In this document: positions 11,140-23,660 of the stretch, in pieces
Numbering within the stretch: position 1 is the first letter of the stretch
Layout: the number at the start of each line of letters is the position of its first letter
Source of the DNA: Leucaena leucocephala
Taxonomy: Eukaryota > Streptophyta > Magnoliopsida > Fabales > Fabaceae
Assembly: GCA_037074615.1 (NCBI GenBank)
Contig: CM073518.1
Coordinates: forward strand, 6,882,001 to 6,946,000
Reading direction: 5' to 3'
DNA: 64,000 nt
The notes under the pieces: model-generated
Told to the model about the DNA's origin: nothing
The model's input: only the letters and a program-made list of their open reading frames with translations
Database searches by the model: none
Translations under genes and position numbers: made by a program

Positions 11140-12355
11140 TTCAATAGGGATGGGTGATGATAGAGTTATATTTCTACCATGTGGTATAGCCTCCATTAGA
11201 GCTTGATGGTTGACTTTTGTCCCACCTGTTTATTGAAGGATGTGCCCTACCTATTTACCGAGGGCTGTGACACCCCCACTTGTTTATCGAAGGGGAATGA
11301 ACCCATGGTTCGGTCACGTGCTCTATGGATTTTGGCCTATCCATACCACTTGACCAATTAGCTTTTTGAGTGGTTAGTTATCACTAGCCCATGGGTTCAG
11401 TCGACGGGAATAAGACGATTCGGTTGATTTGATAGGAGGAACTTGGATGTGTTATTCATTTGATTTTATTATGATAATACGTTATTTTCTATATATTGTA
11501 TTTTGTTATTAGTCCCACTTGACTCTTCATGAGCACATGTAAGTAGAGCTGGTAATGCGGGCTGGCCCGCCAAAAATGGGCTAGCCCGCCAGCAGCCCGC
11601 GGGCTGTGCAGCCTGCCCCAAAACGGGATGGCATTTTGCCAGCCCGAGCCCGCCCCGTTTTGGGGGCGGGCCAGCCCACGGCCCGCCTCTTTTTTTTTTT
11701 AAAATATTTTTAAAAAATTATTTTTATACTTTTAAAATACTAATAAAAAAATTCTAATGTCATATTAGCATAATAAAAAATTTGTTAATATTATACTCTT
11801 AAAAATTCATATTTTTTATAAAAAATCTCAAATTTTATAACTATAAATCTAAATAAACATTAACAAAATATTAATCAATTATTATATGTCAACACATATC
11901 AACAAATAAGTAACTATCTTTACTAGTATTTGATAATGGAAGTATTCAAAATAATATTTGAGTAAAATAAATAATAATATTAATAATTTTTTAAAAAAAA
12001 AATGGGCTGGCTGGCCAGCAGGGGGCGGGCTGTGCAGCCCGCCCCAAAACGGGCTGGCAAACTGCCAGCCTGTTTCCAGCCCGTTTTAAGGTAAAACGGG
12101 CCCAGCCCGCGGGCTGAGCCCGTTTTACCAGCTCTACATGTAAGTACTTATGATGAGTAGAATTGCTGGTTACTGAGATGTTAATCTCACCATATTTTTA
12201 TTAATATTTTTCAAGTAATAGTCTCATCTTAGAACCCTAGGAAAAACTTCAGATGCTTGATTAAAGCTATATCAATTGTATAGCATTCTCTTTTGAATGT
12301 ATGTGTAGAATACTTGTATATTGATATAATAGGGTTCATTATGCATACTCTAATA
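11140..12355 (+). repeat. Dispersed repeat unit, copy 2, split by a hAT element
   Basis: It matches 4290-4899 on both sides of the nested hAT element (11544-12136). It occupies the place where the integrase of the copia element should be. Unlike copy 1 it has no inverted ends and no INDH fragment. Confidence 0.7.
11544..12136. mobile_element. Non-autonomous hAT-type element
   Basis: It has perfect 12-base inverted ends TAGAGCTGGTAA and TTACCAGCTCTA. The 8-base target duplication CATGTAAG (11536-11543 and 12137-12144) is exact. The subterminal regions are very GC-rich (GGGCTGGCCCGCC-like) around an AT-rich core. It has no coding capacity. The empty site is seen in repeat copy 1 near 4676. It shares its core with 27534-27956. 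Confidence 0.9.
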
Positions 12356-12530
12356 TTATATTCATTATTTGAATTTTAAGAAAAGTCATTTTTATAACCA
12401 TGGTAGAGTTTCTTCTAGATTTTAGTAAAACTCTTTTCTACCATGGTTAGCTCTTTTGAAATAAACTAATATTATTTTTAAATTATATTGGGTATAAAAT
12501 TGGTCTAAATAATTAATAATAGTTATATTT

Positions 12531-14500
12531 TAGGAGGATTTACGCTAAGGGTTATAAGTTTTATCCTCCTCCACCTTCTAAAAGGTTTGTAGAGTATGGA
12601 ATGCTAAATTTCTTGAGAATGATTTGATTAGTGGGAGTGATTATCCACTAGATGATCATATAGTGCAAACCACTGACATCATTCATAAGGGAACATCAAT
12701 AGTTAATGATCATCCCACTATTGCGATTGACATTGAACAAAATGTAGACCCTATGGCTCAAGTTGACAACGTTGAACAAAATGGACACATATAAGATCAA
12801 GCTGTTACACAAGTAAGTCCACCGCAAAATGTGATAGATGATGCCACTGTTCAGCAACCTGAATCAACCCAAGAGTTTAAATTAAGGAGGTCAACTAGAG
12901 AAAGAAGACCGGCATTACTTGATGACTACGTAGTGTATTCTGCTGAAGTTGACTGTGTTGTAAATATTGAGAATGATCTTTTAATGTTCGCTCAGGCCAT
13001 GAAGAGTACGAACTCCAAATTGTGGCTTAATGCTATGATTTATGAAATGAATTCTATAGGAAACAACCATATTTGGGAACTTGTAGAGTTATCTAATGGG
13101 TCTAAAGTCATTGGCTGTAAATGGGTTTATAAAATCAAAAGAGACTCACAAGGCAACATTAATAGATACAAGGTTAGGTTGGTTGCAAAAGGCTTCACTT
13201 AAGTGGAGGGAATCGATTACAATGAAATATTTTACCGGTATCTAAGAAAGATTCGTTCTGCATCATCATGGCATTGGTTGCGTATTTTGATTTAAATTTA
13301 CACCAAATGGATGTTAAGATTGCGTTCCTCAATGGTGAACTGGAGAAAAAAGTCTATATGAAACAACCTGAGGGATTTATTACAGAAGATAAAGAACAAT
13401 TGGTATGCAAGCTAAAGAAATCAATATATGGTATGAAATAATCTTCACACGAGTGGTACTTAAAGTTCTATGGAGTGATCATATTATTTGGTTTTGTTGA
13501 GAACATCATAGATGACTGTATATACCACAAGGCTAGTGGGAGTAGGATCATATTCTTGATTTTGTATGTGAATGACATTTTACTTACTACTAATGATTTA
13601 GGACTATTGCATGAAGTGAAATAGTTTCTGTTTAAGAGTTTTGATATGAAAGACATAAGTGAGGTATCTTATGTCATTGGCATAAAGATTTATAGAGAAA
13701 TGACCCAACGTCTTGTAGGCTTGTCTCAAGAAGCTTATATTGGAAAAATTCTTGAACGATTCATAATGTAAAACTGTTTATCTAACGTGGCTCCTATTGA
13801 AAAGGGAGATAAATTTAGTCTAAGTCAATGTCCTGAAACTGAGCTTAAAAAGAAACAGATAGAAAAAGTCACAAATATCTCAGCGGTAGGAAACTTGATG
13901 TATGCACAGGTTTGTATAAGACCTACCATTGCTTTTGTTATGGGTATGTTGGAAAGATACCAAAGTAATCTTGGGGAAGCATATTGGACAATTGTGAAGA
14001 AGGTGTTTAGGTACCTACAAGGTACTAAACACTACATTCTCACATATAGAAAAACAGACAATCTAGATGTAATTGGATACTCAGATTCAGATGTTGGAGG
14101 ATGCGTAGACACAAATAAGTTTACATCTGGTTACATCTTCCTATTGCCAGAATGAGCTATATCGTGGAGAAGTACAAAGCAAACTCAAACAACTCATTCT
14201 ACTGGTGATGCTGAGTACATTGCGTGTTATGAAGCAAGTTCACAAGCTATTTGGATAAGGAATTTGATTGTTGGACTCAAGATTGTGGATTCAATCTTTA
14301 AGCCAATCAGAATATATGTGATAACGCAGCTGCGGTGGCCAAAGCGAACAATAAAAGGAATAAAAGTCAAAGCAAGTTTGTCGAACTTAAATTCCTATGC
14401 TTGAGAGAAAGAGTTCAGAATGACCAAGTTTCCATTGAACGCATAAGTACATTAGATATGTTGGCTGATCCTTTGACAAAATGATTGAAGCCGAACATCT
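12531..14500 (+). pseudogene. Copia reverse transcriptase and RNase H remnant
   Basis: The start carries the linker STRERRPALLDDYV (near 12890). The reverse transcriptase start follows, with IGCKWVYKIKRDSQG, RLVAKGFT and then a stop at 13201. Further blocks read LYVNDILL, with Asn for the first catalytic Asp of YVDD. RNase H follows (SDSDVGGCVD at about 14080 and STGDAEYIACYEA at about 14201) and ends with DMLADPLTK. Several stops and frameshifts make it inactive. Confidence 0.85.
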
Positions 14501-14821
14501 TTGTCACACATGTACCTCATATGGAACTTTGTCCTTCTTTTGATTAATAGATGTATGAGTAATTAAATCAGATTTTGTGGTTTATCATTTCAAATTTATG
14601 ATTATATACATTTGTGTTATTGAAATTGATAAACAATGATATAGGAATTGAATGAACATTGAGTTCATGCATAATGTGACACTCATTAAGTGATAATACT
14701 ACTTGTAATACATGGAAGATAATATTCGATAGAAGAAGTCTTATCGCCATGATTCTTGTAATGTGATATCAGTTTACCTTGACAGGGCAATGATATTGAG
14801 TATACGGGTCAAGTAGAAAAA

Positions 14822-15304
14822 TGTGAGATATTTATTATTATAATATAACTTATTTATATATTAATTAGAATAATTAATAAATATTTTTTAGTGTGACCCC
14901 GTAGTCATTTAGGCCCAGTCCAAGGTGGGTAATCGACTGAGTTTATTAAAGTTAATTTTCTGATGGTGAAAATTAACACAAACACAATTAATCGTGCGAT
15001 AGTTTCTGAGTCCTAGAGCGATAACTTTTCTCTGCTCACTCCTGATGGTTTTCCAGTGTTGACGGCAGTACACAAGTTGCTATCACTGTGCCTAATCACC
15101 AGCTGGAAGAATATGTTCTTTTTTATCTAACAGTATTCTCTAATTGACAGGTCTCTGAGTTAAATTTCAGTTCTACCTAAAATCAGTTAAACTAATAGTG
15201 AGAGGTATTTATAAGTCTCTCGCTATATCTCATATATATTTTATACTTATATATGTTATAATTTAAATTGATTAAATTATGTATAAGATATTTTTATTCC
15301 AACA
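14822..15304 (+). repeat. Right LTR of the second copia element
   Basis: It starts TGTGAGATATTT and ends TTATTCCAACA. It contains the 34 bases missing from the left copy, which shows where the first copia element entered the left LTR. Confidence 0.85.
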
Positions 15305-15545
15305 TCGGCATCTTCGACATAGTAACCGGCATAGAAGCAGAACCATCTTCTTAGCCTGTCTGGTGTTTGGAAATCTGAGGCAGAAGAAGAACACAGCAGG
15401 ATTTTAAGGAGGATGAAAGTGTTTGAGGTAGGTGGGACGAAGCTCGATCAACCAAGTCAAAGCGCAGGGAATTCGTCATGAGTGATTGTTCTATGACAGT
15501 TGATGCATATCTTACGAGTTTTTTAAATTTTCAAAGCCAAACTTA
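15305..15545 (-). pseudogene. Broken duplicate of the DJ-1 gene first exon and 5' leader
   Basis: About 240 bases align with 18062-18290, the first exon and upstream leader of the intact DJ-1 gene. The start codon is lost by a one-base deletion (AGCCTGTCT against AGCCATGTCT), and small insertions disturb the exon. The remainder of the duplicate is absent; the copia right LTR stands where the first intron should continue. It indicates a former tandem DJ-1 duplicate. Confidence 0.85.
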
Positions 15546-16502
15546 AGCGTTTGGGCCTGCATGATTCAATGAACTAGATTTAAAAACAGAAAGTATTAGT
15601 TTTGACTTTCGATTATTTTAGATCATTTTGAAGACAGTTAGATAAACAAGCTATTTTCTGGGACATGTCTTCATCCTCTTGTAGTTGGTGTCTTTGAGCA
15701 CGCTTCAATCACTGAAGTTCTTGTTTTTTTTTTTTTGGTTGACAACAGGCACAGTAATACAGTATATTATCTTGAAGTTTGATCTATTCAATTCTATGTC
15801 ATTCAAGAAATTGTACATAATTATTAATCTATTTTTTTACATAATATGACTTCGGTCCATATAAATTTATTAAATCACTTTTACTTATAAATTATGTTTA
15901 AAATGAAAATTATACAACCTTGCATTAGGATTTTCAATATGTATTAAAATGTTAAAATAGTTAAATGTAGTTTTTACAAAGGGAATCTTTGAATAATTTA
16001 AAGATGAGGTTATTGAATTGAATAACTACGTTAGATTAAAGAGGTTAAGTTAGTTAATATGAGATTTTTTTTTAAATATCTTAATTATCTTCTTTAATTC
16101 CCTCTCCCATTCTCTTACTTTATTATTATCGAAAAATTATTAATAGGAGTAATTTAAATAAAATTGATAAATATAATAAATATATTTTATATTTAAGATT
16201 AAAATTAACTTTTCAATTAGATCCTATATTAAAGAGAGCACGAGTAAAAAAAACTGAACCCAATATAGTTTTCTTAAAGAAATAAGAGTGAAAGAAGGTT
16301 ATTTCTTATATGCGACCCACTAAAGCCTTTCGGTTGTTCAATAAATGGAAGAGATTATTGCTTCTACGGAACTAAGTACGCAGAAAGCAAAACATAGGCA
16401 CTTTTATTCTAATTCATGCATGCAGCCTCCATTATTATTGGTGTCTCTTGTAACACACGCAAAAAACAAGCTTCAAGCTTCATTCGAGAGACAGGAAATA
16501 GC
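15546..16502. other. Intergenic, AT-rich
   Basis: No gene seen. A dispersed repeat copy lies at 16065-16250. The last ~100 bases are the likely 3' untranslated region of the minus-strand DJ-1 gene. The plus-strand frame at 16345-16674 is a shadow of its last exon. Confidence 0.6.
16065..16250. repeat. Dispersed AT-rich repeat, copy A
   Basis: It shares the order of short blocks TATTATTAT, GAAAAA-TTA and AATATATTTTATATTTAAGA with 34795-34985 and 35325-35500. It is probably a decayed MITE. Ends were not resolved. Confidence 0.5.
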
Positions 16503-18116
16503 TCAGAAAGAGACACGAACATCGAGCAATGCCATGAGCTGGGAAATGAGCTCAGGGTGGCCGCACCACGAAGCTCCGGTGACCAAATTCCCGTCGGTGA
16601 AGCAACGGTCAATGTGCTCAGGTTCCACCCATGTTCCTCCCGACAGAATCACACTCAGCTTCGCCGTCGGGTGAGCCGTGCACTTCTTTCCCTGTCTCAG
16701 ACGACAGTGCGTAACCAACAAAATATAAAATCGTTAATCACCTCACAAACATATAGATATAGTGCCGGAATATTGGATTTGTGTGTTAATTAATGAAAGT
16801 TGTTAGCCATTTAGCTGCGATTAACATAATATTACCTTAAGAACACTAGCAGCGGCCAAGATCTTCTGCCCTTCCGAGATAGAAGCGACGGGCTTATTAT
16901 TTTGCATGAAATGCTTGACCAGGTCAAGAACAGAGTGATTCAAGGCATAATAAGCAGATGGTTGGCCTCCTGGTATGACAAGAGCATCATAGGACGAAAC
17001 ATTCACCTCATCGAAGTTCGCATTTAACGTGAAGTCATATCCTGTCTTGTCGGTGAAAGCGTGGCCACCTTCGACGCCGCGAAGTGCTGTTGCGCAGTTC
17101 TCGCCGGCTTTCTTTCCCGGGCACACCGCATCCACTTCACATCCCAGTGCCTCAAAAGTCTGGAACGGAACCGTCACTTCATAATCTTCCATGTAATCCT
17201 ACAAATTCAACATGTTAATTAACAGACTGTATCCATATGGCTTAGTTGAATTGATGAAAGTGATATTATTATAAACTTACTCCACAGAGGAACAAGATCT
17301 TTTTGTGGGAGCCATTGATGGTGCCTCCTAAAGCTTTCACAAATTGGCGTATGAATTCGGAATGGCCTTTGTAAATAACGGCCGTAATGAGGTTACCATC
17401 GACCACGGCTATAGTAGAGGCCATGCTTTCCGGTTCAACCCAATATGCTCCGGCGGCGGCGAGGACTGGTCCGATTGTGGGAAACCCAGTGACCTTGCGA
17501 CCTTTAACGGCTCCGGCAGCCGCCACAACCAACGGTCCATGACAGATGGCAGCGATTGGTTTTCCTGAATCGGAAAATTCTGAAACCAGTTCCACCACAC
17601 TTGGAATAAGAGCGAGAAGTTCTGGTGACCTCCCACCTGGTATTACTAATCCGTCGTAGTTTTTGGCTTTGATTTCATCGAACGTTGCTTTGAGTGTGAA
17701 ATCGTGCCCACGCAACTCCGGACAAATCCGAGTCTAGTTTGCACATCACGGGAAAAAAATAACTGAGTTCATACTAAGAAACCAACCATATATGCTCGAA
17801 AAAATTTGATGCATAAAATTCTTCAGGGATGCTTTTCCAAGATAAACTGGTCGTAATGGGAAAGTGAAAGAGACCTGATGAATGGAAGTGGGGCAGATAT
17901 CGCCGGCTTTCTTTCCGGGGCAAACAGCGTCGACGGTGACACCGTATGCTTGCAGAGCTTGGAATGGAACCATCAACTATAATCCAAATACAAAATGAAA
18001 TGGAAAACATTAATGATAATGAAACATTACTCCGACACAGAAATGGAAGCATACATATATACCTCGGCATCTTCGACATAGTCACCGCATAGAAACAGAA
18101 CCCTTTTCTGAGCCAT
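16503..18116 (-). CDS. DJ1D: DJ-1 homolog D-like protein, two PfpI/DJ-1 domains
   Basis: Five exons read with GT-AG introns and no stop: 18116-18063, 17976-17875, 17733-17281, 17198-16836 and 16691-16503, giving 386 residues (Arabidopsis DJ-1D is about 390). Each half starts with a CGDYxEDxE motif and carries a VIPGG elbow. Family members act as glutathione-independent glyoxalases or deglycases on methylglyoxal. Domain 1 keeps the nucleophile elbow AICHGPL. Domain 2 has SISEGQ, so both the catalytic Cys and the following His are replaced. The C-terminus LDVRVSF is family-like, which argues for an expressed gene. The first-exon duplicate at 15305-15545 shows a past tandem copy. Start chosen: the only ATG in frame before KRVLFLCGDY. 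Confidence 0.92.
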
Positions 18117-18618
18117 GTCTGGTGTTTGGAAATCTGATGCAGAAAAAGAACACAGCTGGATTTGGAGGCGGTGGGATACTTTGTATTGGGACGAAGCTCG
18201 ATCGGTCAAGTCAAAGGGGGAAATCGTCATGAGTGATTGTTTTACGTCAGTTCATGCATATCCTTATGAGTTTTTTAAATCTTCAAAGCGGTTGGGGTAT
18301 TCCTTTGTACATCACCTTCTAAACATCGTCATTTGTTGAATAATGATAAGTTTCCATTATCTTTGTTCTTGATATTCCTTTGCCTTATAGCCCTGTTAAC
18401 AGTTTTTACTTTTTATTTTTCTCTCTGATGAAGATCAGAAAGTAACTTATCATGATTGGGAAGACATTTTAATATATATAACCAAACATAGAATATTATT
18501 AACTTAAATGATACATATCTAGTAACAGCGACCCTAACCAATAAACATTACACTGTATTAAAAATAATATTATGTTATTGGGCTTTACAATAATAAACAG
18601 CATGTCAAACTGGCTTTA
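18117..18618. other. DJ-1 5' leader and upstream region
   Basis: The first ~175 bases match the duplicated leader at 15365-15545, so they are probably transcribed. No other gene seen. Confidence 0.5.
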
Positions 18619-19293
18619 GGCATTGTTTGGTTAGAGGTTTTGAAGGGGAGGGTAAAGGAGGAGAGATATAAGTGTGTTTAGTTGGGAAAAATTGAGGAGA
18701 GGGAAGGTAAAATTTTTTGTCTTTATGTGCTCACCTCCCCTCCAAAAGTGGAGATTTTTGGAGGAGAGATAATTTTTTTATCTAAATTTGACAAAATTAC
18801 CCTTTGTAGTATTTTAATATTCCAATTATACCCTCATGCTCTCCTCATGTTTCACGTATCAGTTTTCTCTCTTTTTCCTTTTTTTGGCATTTTTGCTTTG
18901 ATTCCTGAAGCATTTTATTGATTTATATATTATATTAATATATATAATAATTATAAAATTAATGAGACAATGTTAAATTTTATCATATTTTTTAATTTTT
19001 TTTAATTTTATCATATATATAAATGAGATAAAAAAAATTTGAGATTCATAAATTAAGAAATAATAATTTTGATATGAATATTATAAATAAAAAGTAAATA
19101 AATTTAAATAAATAGGTAAGGGTATATTTGTCAACTTTTAATTAACTCCCCTCCCCTCTTTTTTCGAACCAAACAAAAAATATCATCTCTCCTCCCCTAC
19201 CTTCACACTTATAATCTCCTCTACCTTTCTCTACCCTCCCTTAAATTAACTCAACGTCAACTTATCCTCCCTTAAGTTGAACCAAACAAAGCC
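18619..19293. mobile_element. Tourist-like (PIF/Harbinger) MITE
   Basis: The terminal inverted repeats GGCATTGTTTGGTT and AACCAAACAAAGCC differ by one base. The target duplication TTA (18616-18618 and 19294-19296) is typical of PIF/Harbinger elements. Polypurine GGAGGGGAGG and polypyrimidine blocks extend the inverted repeat inward. At 675 bases with no coding capacity it is non-autonomous. Confidence 0.85.
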
Positions 19294-19446
19294 TTAAAAG
19301 TTGCTCATCAGTCATCACCACCTTGGTGTCCGTGGCCTGCCTCTGAAAGAACCTCTGCATTCAATTACATCAACATCAGTTCTTCAAACTATCAACAAGG
19401 CCTCAAATTATTATGGATCACAATTCTGTTTCAATTTTGCCATTGA

Positions 19447-22400
19447 TTACCTAGAAGATGAAGAAGCAGATAGCAATCTGTTCCCTATGGCCAGTTTCTT
19501 AAATATTGTCTCTGGTTCATCAAGCAGTTCCAGTTCAAGCAAGACATCATCAATGGCTTGAACCAAGTCTCTGTCATCATCAGCATTATGTGAGCACTCT
19601 CTATTCTTAGCATCAATCACAAGTTTTCTCCAGATAGAATCACTATTCATTAGAGTTCCCGCATTTCCCAGTACCCACAAACAATGCCTGCAGGAAAATT
19701 TATAAACCCTAGTTCATATTCAAATCAGCTTTTGAAGAAGCAGTGTGACTATACTTATATATATATATACTATATATGATGCAGATTCTTCAGTGGCATA
19801 CATAGCACGAGTCAGTGCCACATTTGTTCTTTTTAAATCACTGAGAAAACCTACTTTTCCGATTCCAGTAGACCTTACTGTGCAGATTATTATGATGTCT
19901 TCTTCCCCACCTGGGAAGCCATCAAAAGAACGAAACACAGAAGTTTGGGTCAGTAACTGAACTATACTCCACTTTCTCCTGAATCTCATAAACCTAAGCA
20001 TTATATGGAGATATCACTCCCACGCCGACTTTTTTCCTTGTGTTGAGAAACTCTGCAGCAAAAAGACAAAGTCTTGTTATTTAGGAACCTACAGTTCAGC
20101 AAAAGAAAGAGTAAAAGGGGGACCTTTATGAAGGCTTTGAATAATTTGTGAGATAACAGGGGCTTCAATTGTGTTCCTAAAACCATAGCCTCGTCAACCG
20201 GAATGTTCCTTTCAATTGGCTATGTCGATAAAAGAATAGTCACCAAACATTTTTCCTTCAAGAAAACGCTTATTATAGCTTGTCATTCTTACATTTAGGG
20301 CATCAGAAAGTTTTGCATCATAGAATTCTCTGTTTGGAAATAAGCTTATTGATGGATGCATTCTGTACTGAACATCCAGCAAATGCTTCCCATATCCTAA
20401 CAATACCAGCCCCTCAAACAAGCTTCTCCCAGATTCAGCCTCTTTAGAAACCTAAAACATATTAAGCAAGAATCATAAGTGTTTCCACAATCAAGATCAT
20501 TTAAGAACGGGAAGTCAAGTACCTCGCTTTTAACCAATGCCGGGATATGCCTCTTATCACCTATTAGAATCGCATGCTGGAGGCCTGAGATTTTCAGAGA
20601 ATTAGGTATATATTATTAGGTTTATCATTCTATCAAAATAACTTAATAACTTAAGTCAATTTAACAGGACATTATAGGACCTGGCACTTGCAGTGGAATC
20701 GCTGACTCGCATTCTTTGAGTTGAGCAGCCTCATCAATTCCTAGAAGTTGCAGAGGTGTCATTCCTTCTGTGTACAATCTTGTAGAACCTGATGCTGTGC
20801 AGAAAACCAGGCATGCATTCGACAAGCAAAAATTCGCTAAGACATATCTTGCAAAGCTTGAGCTTCCAAACATATTATCCATGCTTTCTCCAACTTCATC
20901 GTCAACAAGTTCGTCATTATTCTTGATGTTGTTTCGGCGCATGAATCTTTCCATAGACTTCGGCAAATCCAAAGCTCTTAACCACCTCAAGTTTAATGAA
21001 AGATGTTGGCAAGTGTGTGTACAAGGCTTGCATGCAGAACTGGAGCTTCTCCTTAATGAAACTGAATCTCTGCTTCACAAATTGCTCAAATGTGATAACA
21101 CTGTTTCTCTTATCATGCTTATATGAATTGTATTGTTCTTCAATATCATTATAGTACTCTTTCACAAACTGCTCCAACGCCAAAGGATCATCATCATCTT
21201 CTTCTGCATCATCATCCTTCATTAGATTGTGCAAGCGACATAACTCTTCTATATTACTGATTTTTTCGTTAGCATATTCTTGTAAATGACATAAGATCAT
21301 CTTCCTCCTCCTCATCATCACTTTCACTGATGATATATAAACGATATTGAGCTTGAGGATCTTCAAGCAACCTGGTCATTGATTCCAAGTAATGTCTCCA
21401 ACCAGTGAGTGGAGCAAAACACTTCAGAAGTTTGTCGACACGATAATCAAGAAAAACATAATCCCGAAGGCCATGATAACCTTCGACTTTCATCCGAGAA
21501 CTGTTTCCAAATAGAACTATGTCACCAAAACCATAGGTGTCATACTTGAGTGAATCTTTTACTATGTTCTGTAATCGAGCTGCAACTTCCAACACTGCTG
21601 TGTTAGTTGGAGCACATGTCAATGTTCTGGTTTTTAATTTGAGGAGGGAATATAACAAGGAAGCAACTGTCTTTGTTTTGCCAGTTCCTGGTGGGCCCCA
21701 TATGAGTTTGACAGTGTTATTGATAACATTCCCTCAAAGCCACACAGCTTGTAGCTGCATCTTGCTGGGACTCATTTAGATTCTGAGATCTGATTATGCT
21801 TTGTGCAGTAGAATCTCCATTGAGATCTTCTATAGGAAAGCAAATATTACAGTGTTCTCCATTCTGTAATATACAGAGCAAGCATTTATTAGCAAATGGC
21901 CCTACTTAATATATTTATCTATAGATAAACTAAGATTGCTCAGTAATGTAACTTCCATACTAAATGAATTAAGTAATTACAAATGTCTTTTCTTTAATAA
22001 AAAAAATCAATTATGCATTTAAAACCAAAAGACGCAAGAAGTCCGACATAAGCATATACAAACACAAAGGATGAGACCACTTCATACATCGAGGCCAAAT
22101 GCCACAGTAGAAAGCAGTCTAAACAACAAACACCATGAAAGATAACAACCGCGGGAAACTGACAACCATGAAAAGAACATATGGATAACAATAAACTGTA
22201 AGACAAGGGCCAAAAGTTATCCCTCCATACATGGACAGATCTTCCTCATACATGTCCATGATGTCCAAACCAACATCAGCATCGTGAGAACAAATGTGCG
22301 TTGACCCCATATCAGGAGACAATGCCATGTCTTTGAGCATAAATCCCCTTTAGTCAGCCATTTTTATTTAACTTGAAGTAACCACAACCACCAACATAGA

Positions 22401-23395
22401 CAAACACAGGTAAAGACCCAACATAAAGACATGAGCAAGTAATATACTGTTTGAAAAAACTTCGTGTAACGCAGCATAATGAAAACCCACAATAGTAGGA
22501 CAAACATGCGCAATACTCAGAATTCCCACCAAAGTTATACTTGATCAAATATCTAAGTAGCATTACAACATGTATTGGTAATATGATGAAAATGTGAACA
22601 ATGAATTAGTGATTCTTACAGTTGAATCTGCTCGTAGCAATTTCCGAATGATGTTCATGTTAGATCCCTCAAGCTCAGAGTTCAAGGCTTTCCAAATACT
22701 AACATAGGTAGTCATGTTCATAAGCTAGACAGCATAAAGTTTTTGGTTCTGCTTGATCCTCGTACCTGGTTCCATATCCATGAACTTTGATGACAGTATA
22801 GGAATCTTATCAGAACTCTCATCTTTTGTCCCATGAACATATGCAATATGATAGTATTTTGTGGGCCTGTTCAAGTCATCTATGCTCTTTGGCCTAATCT
22901 CTGCGAAGACCACGAGATCTCCTGCCTGAGCTTCATACGGTGCAGGGCCTTTCACTTCATCAGTAAGATTCTTTACTCTGATATGATACTCCTTTGAAGA
23001 TTTGAAGATCTTTGGCGTTAATTCTGATTCTACGGTCATGAGTTCACAGATAGGTGCACCAGAAACTCCTTTCAAGCTTGAAGAAAGATCACTGTGTGTT
23101 TCCTCTATCAGTGCAGGAATAAATGATTCCTTGTATACAGGAATCGATGAGAATGTGTCTGGGATCTTCCTCACCTGAGAGAGGGAGAGAAAAAAACATT
23201 ATAAACCACGTTTATCAGTTCTCAGTACATAGATTAAATTGAAACAGAAAAAGAAAAAAACCTTGTGTTTGCAGAGATTATTGTCGAGAACATCTTTTAG
23301 AGACCAAGAAAATACAACCTTCCACCAAGATTGTAAGTTCTTCTCCTTTTGCACTGTAAGTATTGTTCTCCATTTGGACGCTGTCGTTTCTTTCT
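19447..23395 (-). pseudogene. SEN1-like superfamily 1 helicase pseudogene
   Basis: The exon order matches the plant family of SEN1/MAGATAMA3-like P-loop helicases. An N-terminal FSWSLKDVL (about 23300) is followed by the exon 23174-22620, and then by Walker A GPPGTGKT with TCAPTNTAVLE (21700-21590), the DEAA box IDEAAQLKE (about 20720), GDKRHIPAL, VQYRMHPSISLFPNREF, FPGGEEDIII, NVALTRA and a last exon from 19689. Lesions seen: TAG at 22725-22727, a frameshift just before Walker A (about 21735), frameshifts near 21290 and 20985, TGA at 20212-20214, TAG at 19994-19996 and a frameshift near 19935. A clear start codon is missing. The QxxR-type Gln of motif III is His. Introns remain, so it is a decayed gene and not a retrocopy. 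Confidence 0.88.
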
Positions 23396-23660
23396 TAAGT
23401 CAGAGGAAATCAATCACTATAAAACAACGCGATAATGCGACTCGAAACTTGTCTTTGGTTTTTGTAGTGGAAATTCCGAAACACAAGTACAGATATTACC
23501 ACCTTACCTCTGAAGAAACTAGTGAACAGTTTGCAGAAAAGAGGATTCTCAGGGCCTCAATCAATCAAAGATTAAAGAGCGATGATAAAAGCATAATGGA
23601 CAGGGATGGCTTACGTTACTTGGATGAGAAGGGTGTGAACTGTGGAAGGGTCTTATTAAT

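Larger units (their letters stand above)
9076..15304 (+). mobile_element. Second Ty1/copia retrotransposon, internally rearranged
   Basis: The left LTR (9076-9520, lacking its first ~34 bases) and the right LTR (14822-15304) are direct repeats. A primer-binding site TGGCATCAGAGC lies at 9523-9534. A gag fragment is followed by a protease start, and the integrase is missing, replaced by a foreign repeat block (11140-12530). The reverse transcriptase and RNase H remnants follow. The right LTR abuts a duplicated DJ-1 exon fragment, so the element probably landed in a DJ-1 duplicate. Confidence 0.85.

Noticed and set aside
16345..16793. Plus-strand open frames overlapping the DJ-1 gene
   Set aside because: They are antisense shadows of the last DJ-1 exon and show no family similarity.
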